Program-made: the position numbers and the translations under genes
DNA from: Pseudomonas sp. R76
Lineage (GTDB): Bacteria > Pseudomonadota > Gammaproteobacteria > Pseudomonadales > Pseudomonadaceae
DNA: 64,000 bases
Direction of reading: 5' to 3'
NCBI RefSeq assembly: GCF_009834565.1
Contig: NZ_CP019428.1
Location: 3,224,001 to 3,288,000, forward strand
The notes under the pieces: model-generated
What the model saw: the letters and a program-made list of their open reading frames with translations, nothing else
Told to the model about the DNA's origin: nothing
Database searches by the model: none
In this document: in pieces, positions 52,529 to 61,270 of the stretch
How the letters are laid out: each line of letters opens with the position of its first letter
Position numbering within the stretch: the first letter of the stretch is position 1

Positions 52529-53467
52529 TCAAAGCGGGGCGTTTTCGAGCATCGCGATGCGCCCGCTGGCGGCGGAGCCGGTGTAGATGCCGAATTGCTG
52601 GTTCTCGCGTTCGCGGGCATAGCGACGCACCACCGAGCGCAGTTCGTTGACCGGCATCAGGTCGATGGGCAGGTCGTCCAGCGGGAAGAAGCGCAGGGTG
52701 TCGGGCAGTTCGGCCTCCAGCGCGCCAAGTTGGGCGCGATAGATCAGGAAGCCCGGGTCGGTGTCATCCACATCGAACACCGAATACAAGAAGGTCGACT
52801 CCAGTTCCACCGGCAGGGCGCTGCTGCCGGCATCGATAAAGCCCTTGCGTTTGCCCGCCACCGGCAGGGTCCAGCCGCCCTGGCCGTCGGCGCGGAACAG
52901 AATCGCGCCGTCGGTTTCGATCAGGTAGCCGATGATCATTTTGTGCGAGTCCAGCCAGCTGGCCGGCAGCGGGTCCTGGATATTCGCGTAACGCCCACGG
53001 CAGAAGCACAGGGGTAACTTGGGGCTGGTGCCGAAAGCGCGCACCTGGCCGATCAGCACCAGGTGGTCGCCGGCGTCGATGCGCTGGTGCACGCTGCAGT
53101 CGAACCAGGTCAGGCTGTCGGTGAGGATGGGCGCACCGGTGTGCACGGTGTCGTGGTTGACGGTGTGGAATTTGTCCGGCGACTTGGAGGCGAAGGTGCC
53201 GGAGACATCCACTTGCCCTTCATGCAGCAGGTTGACGGCAAAGTGTTCGCTGGCCGCAAACGCGCCATGACTGGCGGCGGATTTCCCGACGCACACCAGC
53301 AACAGCGGCGGGTCGAGGGAAACCGAAGTAAACGAATTGGCGGTCATGCCCCGAGGGTTACCGTCGGCGTCATGGGTGGTGATCACGGTCACGCCGGTCA
53401 CAAAGGTGCCGAAGGCCTGGCGCAAGGCGCCCGGGTCGACGGCTGCAACGTTGTCGGTACTCGGCAT
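52529..53467 (-). CDS. Flavin reductase with a Nudix-like C-terminal domain
   Basis: 312 residues. The first ~165 are a flavin reductase (FGTFVTGVTVITTHDADGNPRGMTANSFTSVSLDPPLLLVCV, GQVRAFG), which would supply reduced FMN to the LLM oxygenase. The remaining ~145 (GYLIETDGAILFRADGQGGWTLPVAGKRKG ... RFFPLDDLPIDLMPVNE) resemble a Nudix fold with a GGWTLP entry but no REUxEExGU box, so hydrolase activity is doubtful. It may be a ligand-sensing or docking domain. Single gene, not a frameshift fusion. Supports a two-component oxygenase with the LLM protein. Confidence 0.8.
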   Translation of the reverse strand: MPSTDNVAAVDPGALRQAFGTFVTGVTVITTHDADGNPRGMTANSFTSVSLDPPLLLVCVGKSAASHGAFAASEHFAVNLLHEGQVDVSGTFASKSPDKFHTVNHDTVHTGAPILTDSLTWFDCSVHQRIDAGDHLVLIGQVRAFGTSPKLPLCFCRGRYANIQDPLPASWLDSHKMIIGYLIETDGAILFRADGQGGWTLPVAGKRKGFIDAGSSALPVELESTFLYSVFDVDDTDPGFLIYRAQLGALEAELPDTLRFFPLDDLPIDLMPVNELRSVVRRYARERENQQFGIYTGSAASGRIAMLENAPL

Positions 53468-53580
53468 CGGAGTGCTCCTGTTGTTGGGGTGTCAAGCAAG
53501 CCTACGGGCGGTTTCAACCCCAGGCTTGCGACGATCACGGGTAAAACCCTGGAAAGTTTTGCGCGGTTTCAGCGCAGGGC

Positions 53581-54180
53581 TCAGTCCTTGGGCTGCTCGG
53601 CTTCCATTTCCGCCATGTCCTGATAACGGTCGGCAATGCGCGGGTGAGCACGGGAGCCGTCCGAGGCACCAATGGCGATCAGCACCTCATCCGGCCCCGG
53701 GGCATCGGCCACCTGGAAGTTGGCGGTGAGGAAGTGCGAGCGCTTGCCGGTTTCGCTCTTGTGCACCATTGGCAAGGCGAGCAGGGCGCCCGGGGCGTTG
53801 CGGGTGTTGGTGAAGCTCAGATAGGCGGTGCCTTCCACGGCTTCGCGGAACAGGTTGCCAAAGCGCAGGGTGTGGATCAGGCCCGAGGCGTGTTCGATCT
53901 CACCGTTGACGCCCACGGCGGCCGCCTTGCCAAAGGCCTCGACTTTGCCACCCGGCATTAGCGCAATCAGGCGGCGGGTCATTTCGTGGCCCAGGCCGGG
54001 GGCCAGGCGCAGGATCTCGGGGCGCAGGTTTTCGACGAAGCCTTGGCCAGCCCAGGGGTTTTTCAAGATGGCGGCCACCACGACCAGCGTGATGGGTTTG
54101 CCGGCGTCCTTGCCCCCTTCGATAAAGGTTTCTTCGATGAAGGTGCAGTATTTCCTGACGCCCAGATTGTCCAGATTCAT
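53581..54180 (-). CDS. DUF1185/AA_synth-family protein
   Basis: 199 residues from ATG 54180: VRKYCTFIEETFIEGGKDAGKPITLVVVAAILKNPWAGQGFVENL, GEIEHASGLIHTLRFG, GASDGSRAHPRIADR. The family is named for amino-acid synthesis but has no proven catalytic role. It is the first gene of the minus-strand series and faces the PucR gene. In the known trigonelline pathway one conserved hypothetical protein assists the semialdehyde step; this or the CMD-like protein could fill it. Function uncertain. Confidence 0.75.
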   Translation of the reverse strand: MNLDNLGVRKYCTFIEETFIEGGKDAGKPITLVVVAAILKNPWAGQGFVENLRPEILRLAPGLGHEMTRRLIALMPGGKVEAFGKAAAVGVNGEIEHASGLIHTLRFGNLFREAVEGTAYLSFTNTRNAPGALLALPMVHKSETGKRSHFLTANFQVADAPGPDEVLIAIGASDGSRAHPRIADRYQDMAEMEAEQPKD

Positions 54181-54356
54181 GATGAGGTGTCGCCCTTGTG
54201 GCTGTTGGTTTGATCCAAGGCTATGGGCAAAGGCAAAATCCGTCTTCCTCCTTTTCGGCGCATAAAAGCAGTGGACATTGCTCTGAAGTGGAGCAAGTAT
54301 CAGGCGGGCCGGGCAGGCACTTTGGGTGCCATGTTCCACACGTTCAGGTGAGCGCC

Positions 54357-56129
54357 TTGAATCGAGAAATGCAGATACTGTCGCTGCGCGACGTGGCCAG
54401 CCAGATCAACTCCGGCGGCGACTTGCAGTCGATGCTGCACCAACTGGTGTACGCCAGCTGCCGCCATACCCACTGGACCATGAGTTCGATCATGGCCATC
54501 GACATGGAGGCGGGGTTTGGCCATGTGATCGCCCGTCACGACCCCACCCTGGTACAGCGCCCGCTGGTGGACAGTTGGGAGCTGTCCTCCAGCCCGGTGA
54601 TGACCGCGTTGCAGCGCAACGAACCGGTGTTTATCCGCGACGTGCGTGATTGCGAGTACCCGGGCTATCGCCGCGAATCGGTGGAGCGCGACTACCGCAC
54701 GGTGATGGTGATGCCGATGAACTGCACCGACTTTGACGGCCGGCCCATGGTGCTCAGCGTGATTTCCCGCACCTTGATGGACGTGTCCGAAGAAGACCGG
54801 GTGTTCCTCGGCATGATCATCCACCTGGGCGTCATCGCCGTGGAACGCCAGCGCCAGCTGGAAGCCGAACGCCGCGCCGCCGAACGCATGCAGCAGGCGC
54901 TGCATGTGCACACCTCGATGCTGGAACACGTGCTGGGTGGCGGTTCGGTGGGGTCGCTGTCGCTGATGGTCGGCAACCAGTTGCCCAACCCGGTGATAGC
55001 GGTGGACTTCACTGCCAACCAGGTGGTGGCGGGGCGCTCACCGGACACCGCGCTGTTCGACGACAGCAGCTGGCAGGCCGCTGCGGCCGGCGTGCTCAGT
55101 GTGCAGATCACCAAGACCGCCCAGGACAGCCTGCGCAGTGCCCTGCGGAACACCGTCAACCTGTTTCTCGATGACGGCCAGCGCCAGTTCACCCTGCGTG
55201 CGCAGATCGAACCGCTGATGGTCGACCATGAGCTGGTGGGTGCGCTGGTGTTGTTCCCGGTGGCGGCGCCGGTCAATGAACTGGATTTGCTGATGCTCGA
55301 AAGTGCCAAGTTCGCCCTCAGCGTGCAGATGATGCGCAGCTTTATCCGCTTCCGGTTCGAGACCCGCACCCAGACCGAACTGCTGTTCGAAGTACTCGAA
55401 GGCCGCTGGCGCGATGCCGATGACATCCAGCAACGGGCCCAGCGCCTGGGCATCCAGTTCAACCAGGCGCAGCAGATGATCATCATCGACTACGGCGCCA
55501 AGGCACGCGAAGCCAAGAACCTGCACCACAACGTCGCGCGCATCCTGGCCCGCGCAGCGATCCCGGCCACCGTCATCAGTGTCGATAACGGCCTGGTGTG
55601 CCTGGTGCCCGCCGAAGGCGAGAAGGGCCGCGAGCGCCGGGCCAAGGTCAAGCGCCAGATCGCCGAAGACCTGGCCCACTACCTGGGCGGCGAGCCGCTC
55701 CTGCTGGCCAGCGGCGTCTGCCACGCCCTGACCGATTACCCCGGCGCCTGGGAACGTTGCCGCCGCCTGATCGACATCGCCCGCTCGTTTGGCCGCAGCG
55801 GGCCGATCTCCGACCAGGACTTCGGGCCCATCCCGATCTTCGTGGCTGCGGTGGGCGGCGAAGACATCCGCACCTTCGTCAACGAGAGCGTCGGCGCCAT
55901 GCTCGAGCACGACCGCAAGCACCAGACGCCCTACCTGGAAACCCTCACCGCCTACCTGCGCGAAAGCTGCCACAGCCAGGCCTGCGCCGACGCGATGGGC
56001 GTGCACGTGACCACGCTGCGGTATCGCCTGGCGCGTATCCAAGAGCTGTTCGGTATCGATGTGGAGACGCCGGAGCGCCGGTTCGCCATAGAGCTGGCTA
56101 TCAACTTGCAGCGAGTGATCCAAAACTGA
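54357..56129 (+). CDS. PucR-family regulator with GAF domain
   Basis: About 590 residues. TTG 54357 has AGGTGA 5 nt upstream; ATG 54369 and GTG 54348 are also possible. A GAF-like sensor (SLRDVASQINSGGDLQSMLHQLVYASCRHTHWTMSSIMAIDM to about residue 170) leads to a middle domain and a C-terminal PucR HTH (SQACADAMGVHVTTLRYRLARIQELFGID). PucR proteins answer to purines, amines and other small nutrients and turn on divergent catabolic genes. It faces the AA_synth/reductase/ALDH/LLM series, so it is the likely activator of the whole cluster. Confidence 0.88.
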   Translation: MNREMQILSLRDVASQINSGGDLQSMLHQLVYASCRHTHWTMSSIMAIDMEAGFGHVIARHDPTLVQRPLVDSWELSSSPVMTALQRNEPVFIRDVRDCEYPGYRRESVERDYRTVMVMPMNCTDFDGRPMVLSVISRTLMDVSEEDRVFLGMIIHLGVIAVERQRQLEAERRAAERMQQALHVHTSMLEHVLGGGSVGSLSLMVGNQLPNPVIAVDFTANQVVAGRSPDTALFDDSSWQAAAAGVLSVQITKTAQDSLRSALRNTVNLFLDDGQRQFTLRAQIEPLMVDHELVGALVLFPVAAPVNELDLLMLESAKFALSVQMMRSFIRFRFETRTQTELLFEVLEGRWRDADDIQQRAQRLGIQFNQAQQMIIIDYGAKAREAKNLHHNVARILARAAIPATVISVDNGLVCLVPAEGEKGRERRAKVKRQIAEDLAHYLGGEPLLLASGVCHALTDYPGAWERCRRLIDIARSFGRSGPISDQDFGPIPIFVAAVGGEDIRTFVNESVGAMLEHDRKHQTPYLETLTAYLRESCHSQACADAMGVHVTTLRYRLARIQELFGIDVETPERRFAIELAINLQRVIQN

Positions 56130-56907
56130 TTACTGCCAGCCGATTCAGCTGCGCTCTGAAATTCAAGTTTTGGACTATGACATTGTTGCGAGCATTTTTT
56201 TGTGTGTGGCGTTGGTTCTTTGTAGGGAAGAGTGGGATTGTTTCTGGTGACCGAAAGCGGCCCTATCTTCTCACTAGCTCTGGTCTAGTTTCTGACTGGA
56301 GAGCAAGGGGGATTTTGTATGGATATGTTGAGGTAAGTCCGGGGGACGCACTTCCCCAACAAGAGTTCGCTGCATCACATCGCCAAGTGTACTGGGTTGT
56401 CCAGAAATACCTTCTGAATATGAGTGATAGCACTCCAAGCCAATCGACCGGTGCGAAACCCGCAAAAAACTCAGCCCCTTCCACGGCTCGCTAGAGTGCC
56501 GAATCGTTCCGGTCAAATCAAAACCGCTGCACAAAGGCGCTTTTCGAGCGGATCATACTTGAGGGTGACGACGTTAGCCGCAGCCAGCTTGAGTCCTTCG
56601 GGATCTCTAGAAAACCAGGATGACCACTACAGGCTCTCGCATCCACTCGCGCTTTCCGGCTCCAGACCGGAAAGCGCGAGACAGCATTGAACTTTCGGGT
56701 ATTTCAATGAGCTGTTTGGCAGTGGCTAAATACCTACCAGATTCGAACGAGCGCTCATTGGATACGCTTCCCATGCCCAAACAAGTAGTCCATAATTTTG
56801 TCTATCGAAAGCGCTGATAATCCAAAAATATGAATGCTTTCAGAGGGTTAGATGAATTGTAAATGACCCGTTTCCTACTCCATCTCCTAATTCCTTGCGC
56901 TATACCC
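56130..56907. other. Spacer before the integrase, with a perfect 14-bp inverted repeat
   Basis: About 780 bp with no defensible gene. It contains a perfect hairpin, CTCGCGCTTTCCGG (56646-56659) and its inverse (56667-56680) with a 7-base loop. There is no T-run, so it is not a usual terminator. No tRNA gene is present. Confidence 0.55.
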
Positions 56908-58176
56908 TCAATTTGAGGTCACGCGCGCAGCGTTTTGCCGCAACTTGTCTAAGTAGTTCACCCATTGTTGAGCCGCCTCCCGGCGTTGCACTAGTAATTG
57001 CGCGCGGGCATACACAGCCCCCAACGCACCTGGCATCCGGTGGGACAAGGACAGTTCGAGCACTATTGGATCGATACCTAAGTGCTCATGGGCAATGGTT
57101 CTGTAGGTCGCGCGAAAGCCGTGAGCAGTGATGTCGTACTCTGGCCAAATACGCTGAAAGGACTTGAGCATGGAGGTCGGGTTTATGGGGCGTCCCGGAT
57201 AGACCGGCGAGACGAACACCCAGCCTTTGCCTTCTTCATCTACCACGCGGGTTTTATGTAGCTCGCGTAACAGAACCAAGGCTTGTTCAGGCAATGGCAC
57301 GATGTGTTTGCTCTTGTCCAGATGCTTGGTCTTGCTCACCACATAACGCCAATCGGCGCCCACCAAGTCGACATCTTCCCAACGCATCTGCACGAGTTCG
57401 CCAGGGCGGACCGGCAACATCACCAGTAGACGCATCGCGGTGGCAACGCTGCCGTCGTTGCAGTCATCCAGGCGTAGAAGAAACCTACCCAGGTCCGCGG
57501 GCCTTTCGATCGCTGGGTTGCTGGTCACAACATGGCGGATTTTCAACTCTTCAATGTTACTAAGCGCCACATTGCGTTCCACCCATCCGCGCCCCTCGGC
57601 AAAGCCCAGGACGGCACGGATGATGGTACGCACGCGCCGGGCCATGGCCATGGTGCGCTGGCGGCGCAACTCCGTAATGATTGTGGTGATGTGCTCCAGT
57701 TTGATCTCGCTAACCGGTTTTTTACCAATCGCGGGCAAGATGTGGTTGTTCAGCGCTCCGTTAAACCCCGAGATGGATTTCGTCACCAGTTCGGCCGACT
57801 TGAATGACAACCATTGCTCGGCCACGTACGCGAAGGTGCGCTCTTCATTGAGCAACTGTGCCTCGATTTTTGCGGTCTTGGCCTTGAGCGGGGCGGTGTG
57901 ATTAGCCACGTCGCGCCGTGCGCCGCGAGCAATGTCGCGCGCCTCCTTCAGGCCGATGTCGGGGTAAGCGCCGATAGAGAAGCGGTTTTCCTTGCCATGC
58001 AGTCGATACTTCAAGCGCCAGAACTTGGAGGGCGCTCTGCCGACCTTGCTCGACGCCCTCACCTCCAAGTAGAGACCAGGGACTTCGCCATCAGCGTGTT
58101 TGCCGGGTTCGGTTAGCGAGCGAATCAAGGCATCGCTGAGTTTTCGTTTGAAAACAGCCGTGTTATCTGAGGGCAT
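56908..58176 (-). CDS. P4-type tyrosine integrase
   Basis: About 422 residues from ATG 58176; the in-frame ATG at 58188 has no ribosome spacing, and AAGGA lies about 11 nt before 58176. N-terminal Arm-binding domain (KLSDALIRSLTEPGKHADGEVPGLYLEVR), core-binding helices, then the catalytic domain with Arg in VRPGELVQMRW, HGFRAT, SHRMPG and the nucleophile Tyr in AVYARAQ. Complete active site, no frameshift. Such integrases insert islands, usually at tRNA genes; none is visible within 1 kb. It probably marks an island edge. Confidence 0.9.
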   Translation of the reverse strand: MPSDNTAVFKRKLSDALIRSLTEPGKHADGEVPGLYLEVRASSKVGRAPSKFWRLKYRLHGKENRFSIGAYPDIGLKEARDIARGARRDVANHTAPLKAKTAKIEAQLLNEERTFAYVAEQWLSFKSAELVTKSISGFNGALNNHILPAIGKKPVSEIKLEHITTIITELRRQRTMAMARRVRTIIRAVLGFAEGRGWVERNVALSNIEELKIRHVVTSNPAIERPADLGRFLLRLDDCNDGSVATAMRLLVMLPVRPGELVQMRWEDVDLVGADWRYVVSKTKHLDKSKHIVPLPEQALVLLRELHKTRVVDEEGKGWVFVSPVYPGRPINPTSMLKSFQRIWPEYDITAHGFRATYRTIAHEHLGIDPIVLELSLSHRMPGALGAVYARAQLLVQRREAAQQWVNYLDKLRQNAARVTSN

Positions 58177-58179
58177 CGG

Positions 58180-58229
58180 TGGGGGCATCCTTTTTAAGGA
58201 ACCGAAATTTGCCCCCAATTATGCCCCCA
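58180..58229. repeat. TGGGGGCA repeats over the integrase start
   Basis: TGGGGGCA at 58180-58187 and its inverse TGCCCCCA at 58210-58217 and 58222-58229 flank the start region. They may be integrase arm sites or autoregulatory sites. Confidence 0.45.
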
Positions 58230-58329
58230 TAAGCTCTGGAATCCATTGGATTTAGACAGACGGCAGAAGACTGTAATTGCAAATAAGCTATTGTTATATA
58301 AAAACTTTATGGAGTTTAGTGGAATTCCA

Positions 58330-59244
58330 TTACAGGCTATCGGGGTCCCCAAAAAACATCTGAATCCGCGACCGCAACCACCGTTCCCCCGGATCATTAT
58401 CCTGCGACCCACGCCACGCCATGTGCAATTCAAACGAACGCACCGGCAACGGCGGGTCTTCCGCCCGCAATCCACCTGCAGACGTCAGCGCCTCAGCCGC
58501 ATAATCCGGCACGGTCGCCAGAATATCCGTGCCCGCCAGTAACGTGCCCAGACCGTTGAATTGCGGTACGGCCAAGACCACGTGGCGTTTGCGATCGAGC
58601 TTCTCCAGCTCTTCATCGATAAACCCACTCAAGTCGCCGGCGAATGACACCAGCGCGTGGGGGCGTGAGCAGAAGTCGTCCAGGCTCAGGGAGCCGGGCA
58701 CGCTGTCGGCGCGCAGCAGTTTCGGCAGGCTGCGGCGCAGCACCTTGCGTTTGGCGTTGGCTGGCAGGTCGGCGGTGTAGCTGACGCCGATGGAGATTTC
58801 ACCGGAGGCCAGCAGGCCCGGCATCAGGATGTAGTTGACGCGGCGCACTACCAGCACAATGCCTGGGGCTTCGGCGCGCAGGCGTTTGAGCAGTTGGGGC
58901 AGCAGGGCGAATTCGACGTCGTCGGACAGGCCGATACGGAACACGGCCGTGCTGGTGGCCGGGTCGAATTCGGCGGCGCGGCTGACGGCGGTGGAAATCG
59001 AGTCCAGGGCCGGAGAGAGCAGGGCGAAGATTTCCACCGCGCGTGCCGAGGGCTCCATGCTGCGGCCGGTGCGCACAAACAGCGGGTCATCGAACAGACC
59101 ACGCAGGCGCGACAGGGCCGCGCTGATGGCCGGCTGGCCGAGAAACAGCTTCTCGGCGGCGCGGGTCACGCTGCGCTCATGCATCAAGGTTTCGAATACG
59201 ATCAAGAGGTTCAGGTCGACACGACGCAGGTCGTTACGGTTCAT
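58330..59244 (-). CDS. LysR-family transcriptional regulator
   Basis: 304 residues: VDLNLLIVFETLMHERSVTRAAEKLFLGQPAISAALSRLRGLFDDPLFVRT, the NodD/SyrM-like LysR branch, with effector domain to the C-terminus. The stop is 154 nt from the integrase start. It is divergent from the oxidoreductase gene at 59533 across a 288-bp gap that shows no clear T-N11-A box to my eye; it may still regulate that gene. GC-rich, core-like. Confidence 0.9.
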   Translation of the reverse strand: MNRNDLRRVDLNLLIVFETLMHERSVTRAAEKLFLGQPAISAALSRLRGLFDDPLFVRTGRSMEPSARAVEIFALLSPALDSISTAVSRAAEFDPATSTAVFRIGLSDDVEFALLPQLLKRLRAEAPGIVLVVRRVNYILMPGLLASGEISIGVSYTADLPANAKRKVLRRSLPKLLRADSVPGSLSLDDFCSRPHALVSFAGDLSGFIDEELEKLDRKRHVVLAVPQFNGLGTLLAGTDILATVPDYAAEALTSAGGLRAEDPPLPVRSFELHMAWRGSQDNDPGERWLRSRIQMFFGDPDSL

Positions 59245-59532
59245 CTTGTGTCCTGGAAGAGTCAGCGTGCTTGACGAGAGCGGTCATATAAGAGCCCTAA
59301 GGTTCCATTTAGAAGCATGACCGGCATGAATCTTACGGGCAAAGGCTGGTACTCTGCACCGGCTAATTGAGTTTTCCTACGGCCCAATTGAGTTTTTCTA
59401 CACGCGCTGGGGTCAATTGCTCAGTTGCGGAATCAATGGCAGGCATGTCGACTATTAACGGCGACCGGTGGTCTTACCTGGAAAGCCCAGATAGAGTTCA
59501 TGGCATTAGAGGTTACTTTGACGAGGTTTGCG

Positions 59533-60555
59533 ATGTCCCGCACGATCCGTTTTCACAAGTTTGGTCCGGCCGAGGTGCTCAAGTGCGAAGAGCATGTAGC
59601 CGCGCAGCCCGCACCGGGCGAAGTGCAGGTGCGTGTCGACGCGATTGGCATCAGCTGGTATGACATTTTGTGGCGCCAGAACCTGGCGTCTTCCCATGCA
59701 CGTCTGCCGTCCGGCCTTGGCCATGAGATGGCCGGGGTAGTGGTTGCCCTTGGCGACGGCGTGGATGACCTGGCAGTGGGCGATAAGGTGGCCAGTTTTC
59801 CGGCCGAAAGTCCCAATGATTACCCGGTGTATGGCGAACAGATCGTCCTGCCCCGTTCGGCCTTGACCCGCTACCCGGATGTCTTGAGCCCGATTGAAGC
59901 CAGCGTGCACTACACGCCGCTGCTGATTGCCTACTTTGCCTATGTGGACCTGGCACGGGTCAAGCCTGGGCAATTTGCCTTGGTCACCGACGCCAGCCAC
60001 TGCGCCGGCCCCTCGTTTGTACAACTGGGCAAGGCCCTGGGTGTGCGGGTGATTGCTGCCACCAAGGACAGTGCCGAGCGTGAGTACCTGCTGTCCCTCG
60101 GGGCGGAAAAGGTGATTGTCACCGAAGAGCAGGACCTGCTCATGCAGGTCAACAAGTTCACCGACAACCGCGGCGTAGATGTGGTGTTCGATGGCTTGGG
60201 TGGCCCGCAGATGTCGTTGCTCGGCGATGTGCTGGCGCCGCGTGGCAGCCTGGTACTTTACGGCTTGCAAGGTGGCAACCAGACGCCATTCCCGGCCTGC
60301 GCGGCGTTCCAGAAGAACATTCAGTTCTTTGTGCACTGCATCGGCAACTTCACCGGTAAGCCGGAGCTGGGCATCATTCAGGATCAGGTGGCGTTGCAGC
60401 GTGCCTTGCGTGATATCAACCAACTGACGGCCGATCGCGTGCTGGTGCCGCTGAAAACGACGGTGTTTCCGTTCAACCAGTTCGTGGAAGCGCACCGTTA
60501 CATGGACGAATGCCCGTGCCGCGAGCGCGTTGCATTGCAGGTTGAAGCTGTTTGA
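59533..60555 (+). CDS. Zinc-type alcohol dehydrogenase/quinone oxidoreductase family protein
   Basis: 340 residues from ATG 59533 (GAGG 6 nt upstream; earlier in-frame ATG codons are not credible). MDR superfamily: MSRTIRFHKFGPAEVLKCEEH, GHEMAGVVVALGDGVDDLAVGDKV, and a Rossmann domain near DRGVDVVFDGLGG. The usual catalytic zinc Cys in the N-terminus is not evident (ISWYDILWRQN), which suits the quinone-oxidoreductase branch. Substrate unknown. Likely regulated by the divergent LysR gene. Confidence 0.88.
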   Translation: MSRTIRFHKFGPAEVLKCEEHVAAQPAPGEVQVRVDAIGISWYDILWRQNLASSHARLPSGLGHEMAGVVVALGDGVDDLAVGDKVASFPAESPNDYPVYGEQIVLPRSALTRYPDVLSPIEASVHYTPLLIAYFAYVDLARVKPGQFALVTDASHCAGPSFVQLGKALGVRVIAATKDSAEREYLLSLGAEKVIVTEEQDLLMQVNKFTDNRGVDVVFDGLGGPQMSLLGDVLAPRGSLVLYGLQGGNQTPFPACAAFQKNIQFFVHCIGNFTGKPELGIIQDQVALQRALRDINQLTADRVLVPLKTTVFPFNQFVEAHRYMDECPCRERVALQVEAV

Positions 60556-60848
60556 TATGTAGGAATATTCGCAAAGGAGTATTCCAAACCCCTGGCGCAT
60601 GGGGCAAATGCGCCATTTGACAGGGCTTAACCTGCGCCTTGCCCGACGCGATAACGGGCCGCTCGGTCCTGTAAACGATACCTTTCTCCCCGGCGCCGCC
60701 CTGAAACTCAGTGCGGCGTTGTTGTGTCTGCGTTATCCGCCTTTCGCCGGATGATCATCTGAACTGGTTTTTCAACAAGTTCTGTATCTGTTAATCATAA
60801 TTCCAGCCCTGATAATTGAGTCTTCACTTTGAACTCAAGGACTGAGTA

Positions 60849-61049
60849 ATGAATGATTTATTGACGCTGCTGCAAGCACTTTCTGCAACTAATAGTGCAG
60901 CCTCTGCCCCTGCCCGAGGATGCGGGTATTTTCAGGGCAGCTTTCAAACAGCGCGCAAGCGAGGATCAACATTTGGCAAATTATATTTGTCAGGCAAATC
61001 TTTTAATTCCGGGTTAAAGCGCTGTAGGAAGCTGTCGGAATCTTCCTAG
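60849..61049 (+). CDS. Small hypothetical protein
   Basis: 66-residue frame with AAGGA 8 nt before ATG 60849: MNDLLTLLQALSATNSAAS, then a basic, Ser/Arg-rich tail. No family recognised. The good ribosome site is the main support; it may also be a leader or chance frame. Confidence 0.4.
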   Translation: MNDLLTLLQALSATNSAASAPARGCGYFQGSFQTARKRGSTFGKLYLSGKSFNSGLKRCRKLSESS

Positions 61050-61270
61050 GGTTGTCGCGAAAGGCGCCATAACCCTCGGCGTAGAGGCATTAGCCCGTCG
61101 GAACACTCCACGGACGGCCGGGTGCGCCGCTTATGTCGATTTGTTGCAAGGTGCTAGTGTTCGTGCTTCGCGAGCACGGCAGGCGGGCAACATTCTTACA
61201 GATGCAATAGATCGAGCAACTACGCTCGGTAGTTGTTTGAAACTGATATTTCAACTCAGGTAGTAGAACT

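Noticed and set aside
55038..56123. Long minus-strand frame opposite the PucR gene
   Set aside because: Shadow; no domain, and the plus strand has clear PucR motifs.
56130..58330. tRNA attachment site for the integrase
   Set aside because: Searched both sides by eye for a tRNA 3' end and cloverleaf; none seen.
59506..60600. Minus-strand frame of about 360 codons opposite the oxidoreductase
   Set aside because: Shadow; the plus-strand product has MDR motifs throughout.
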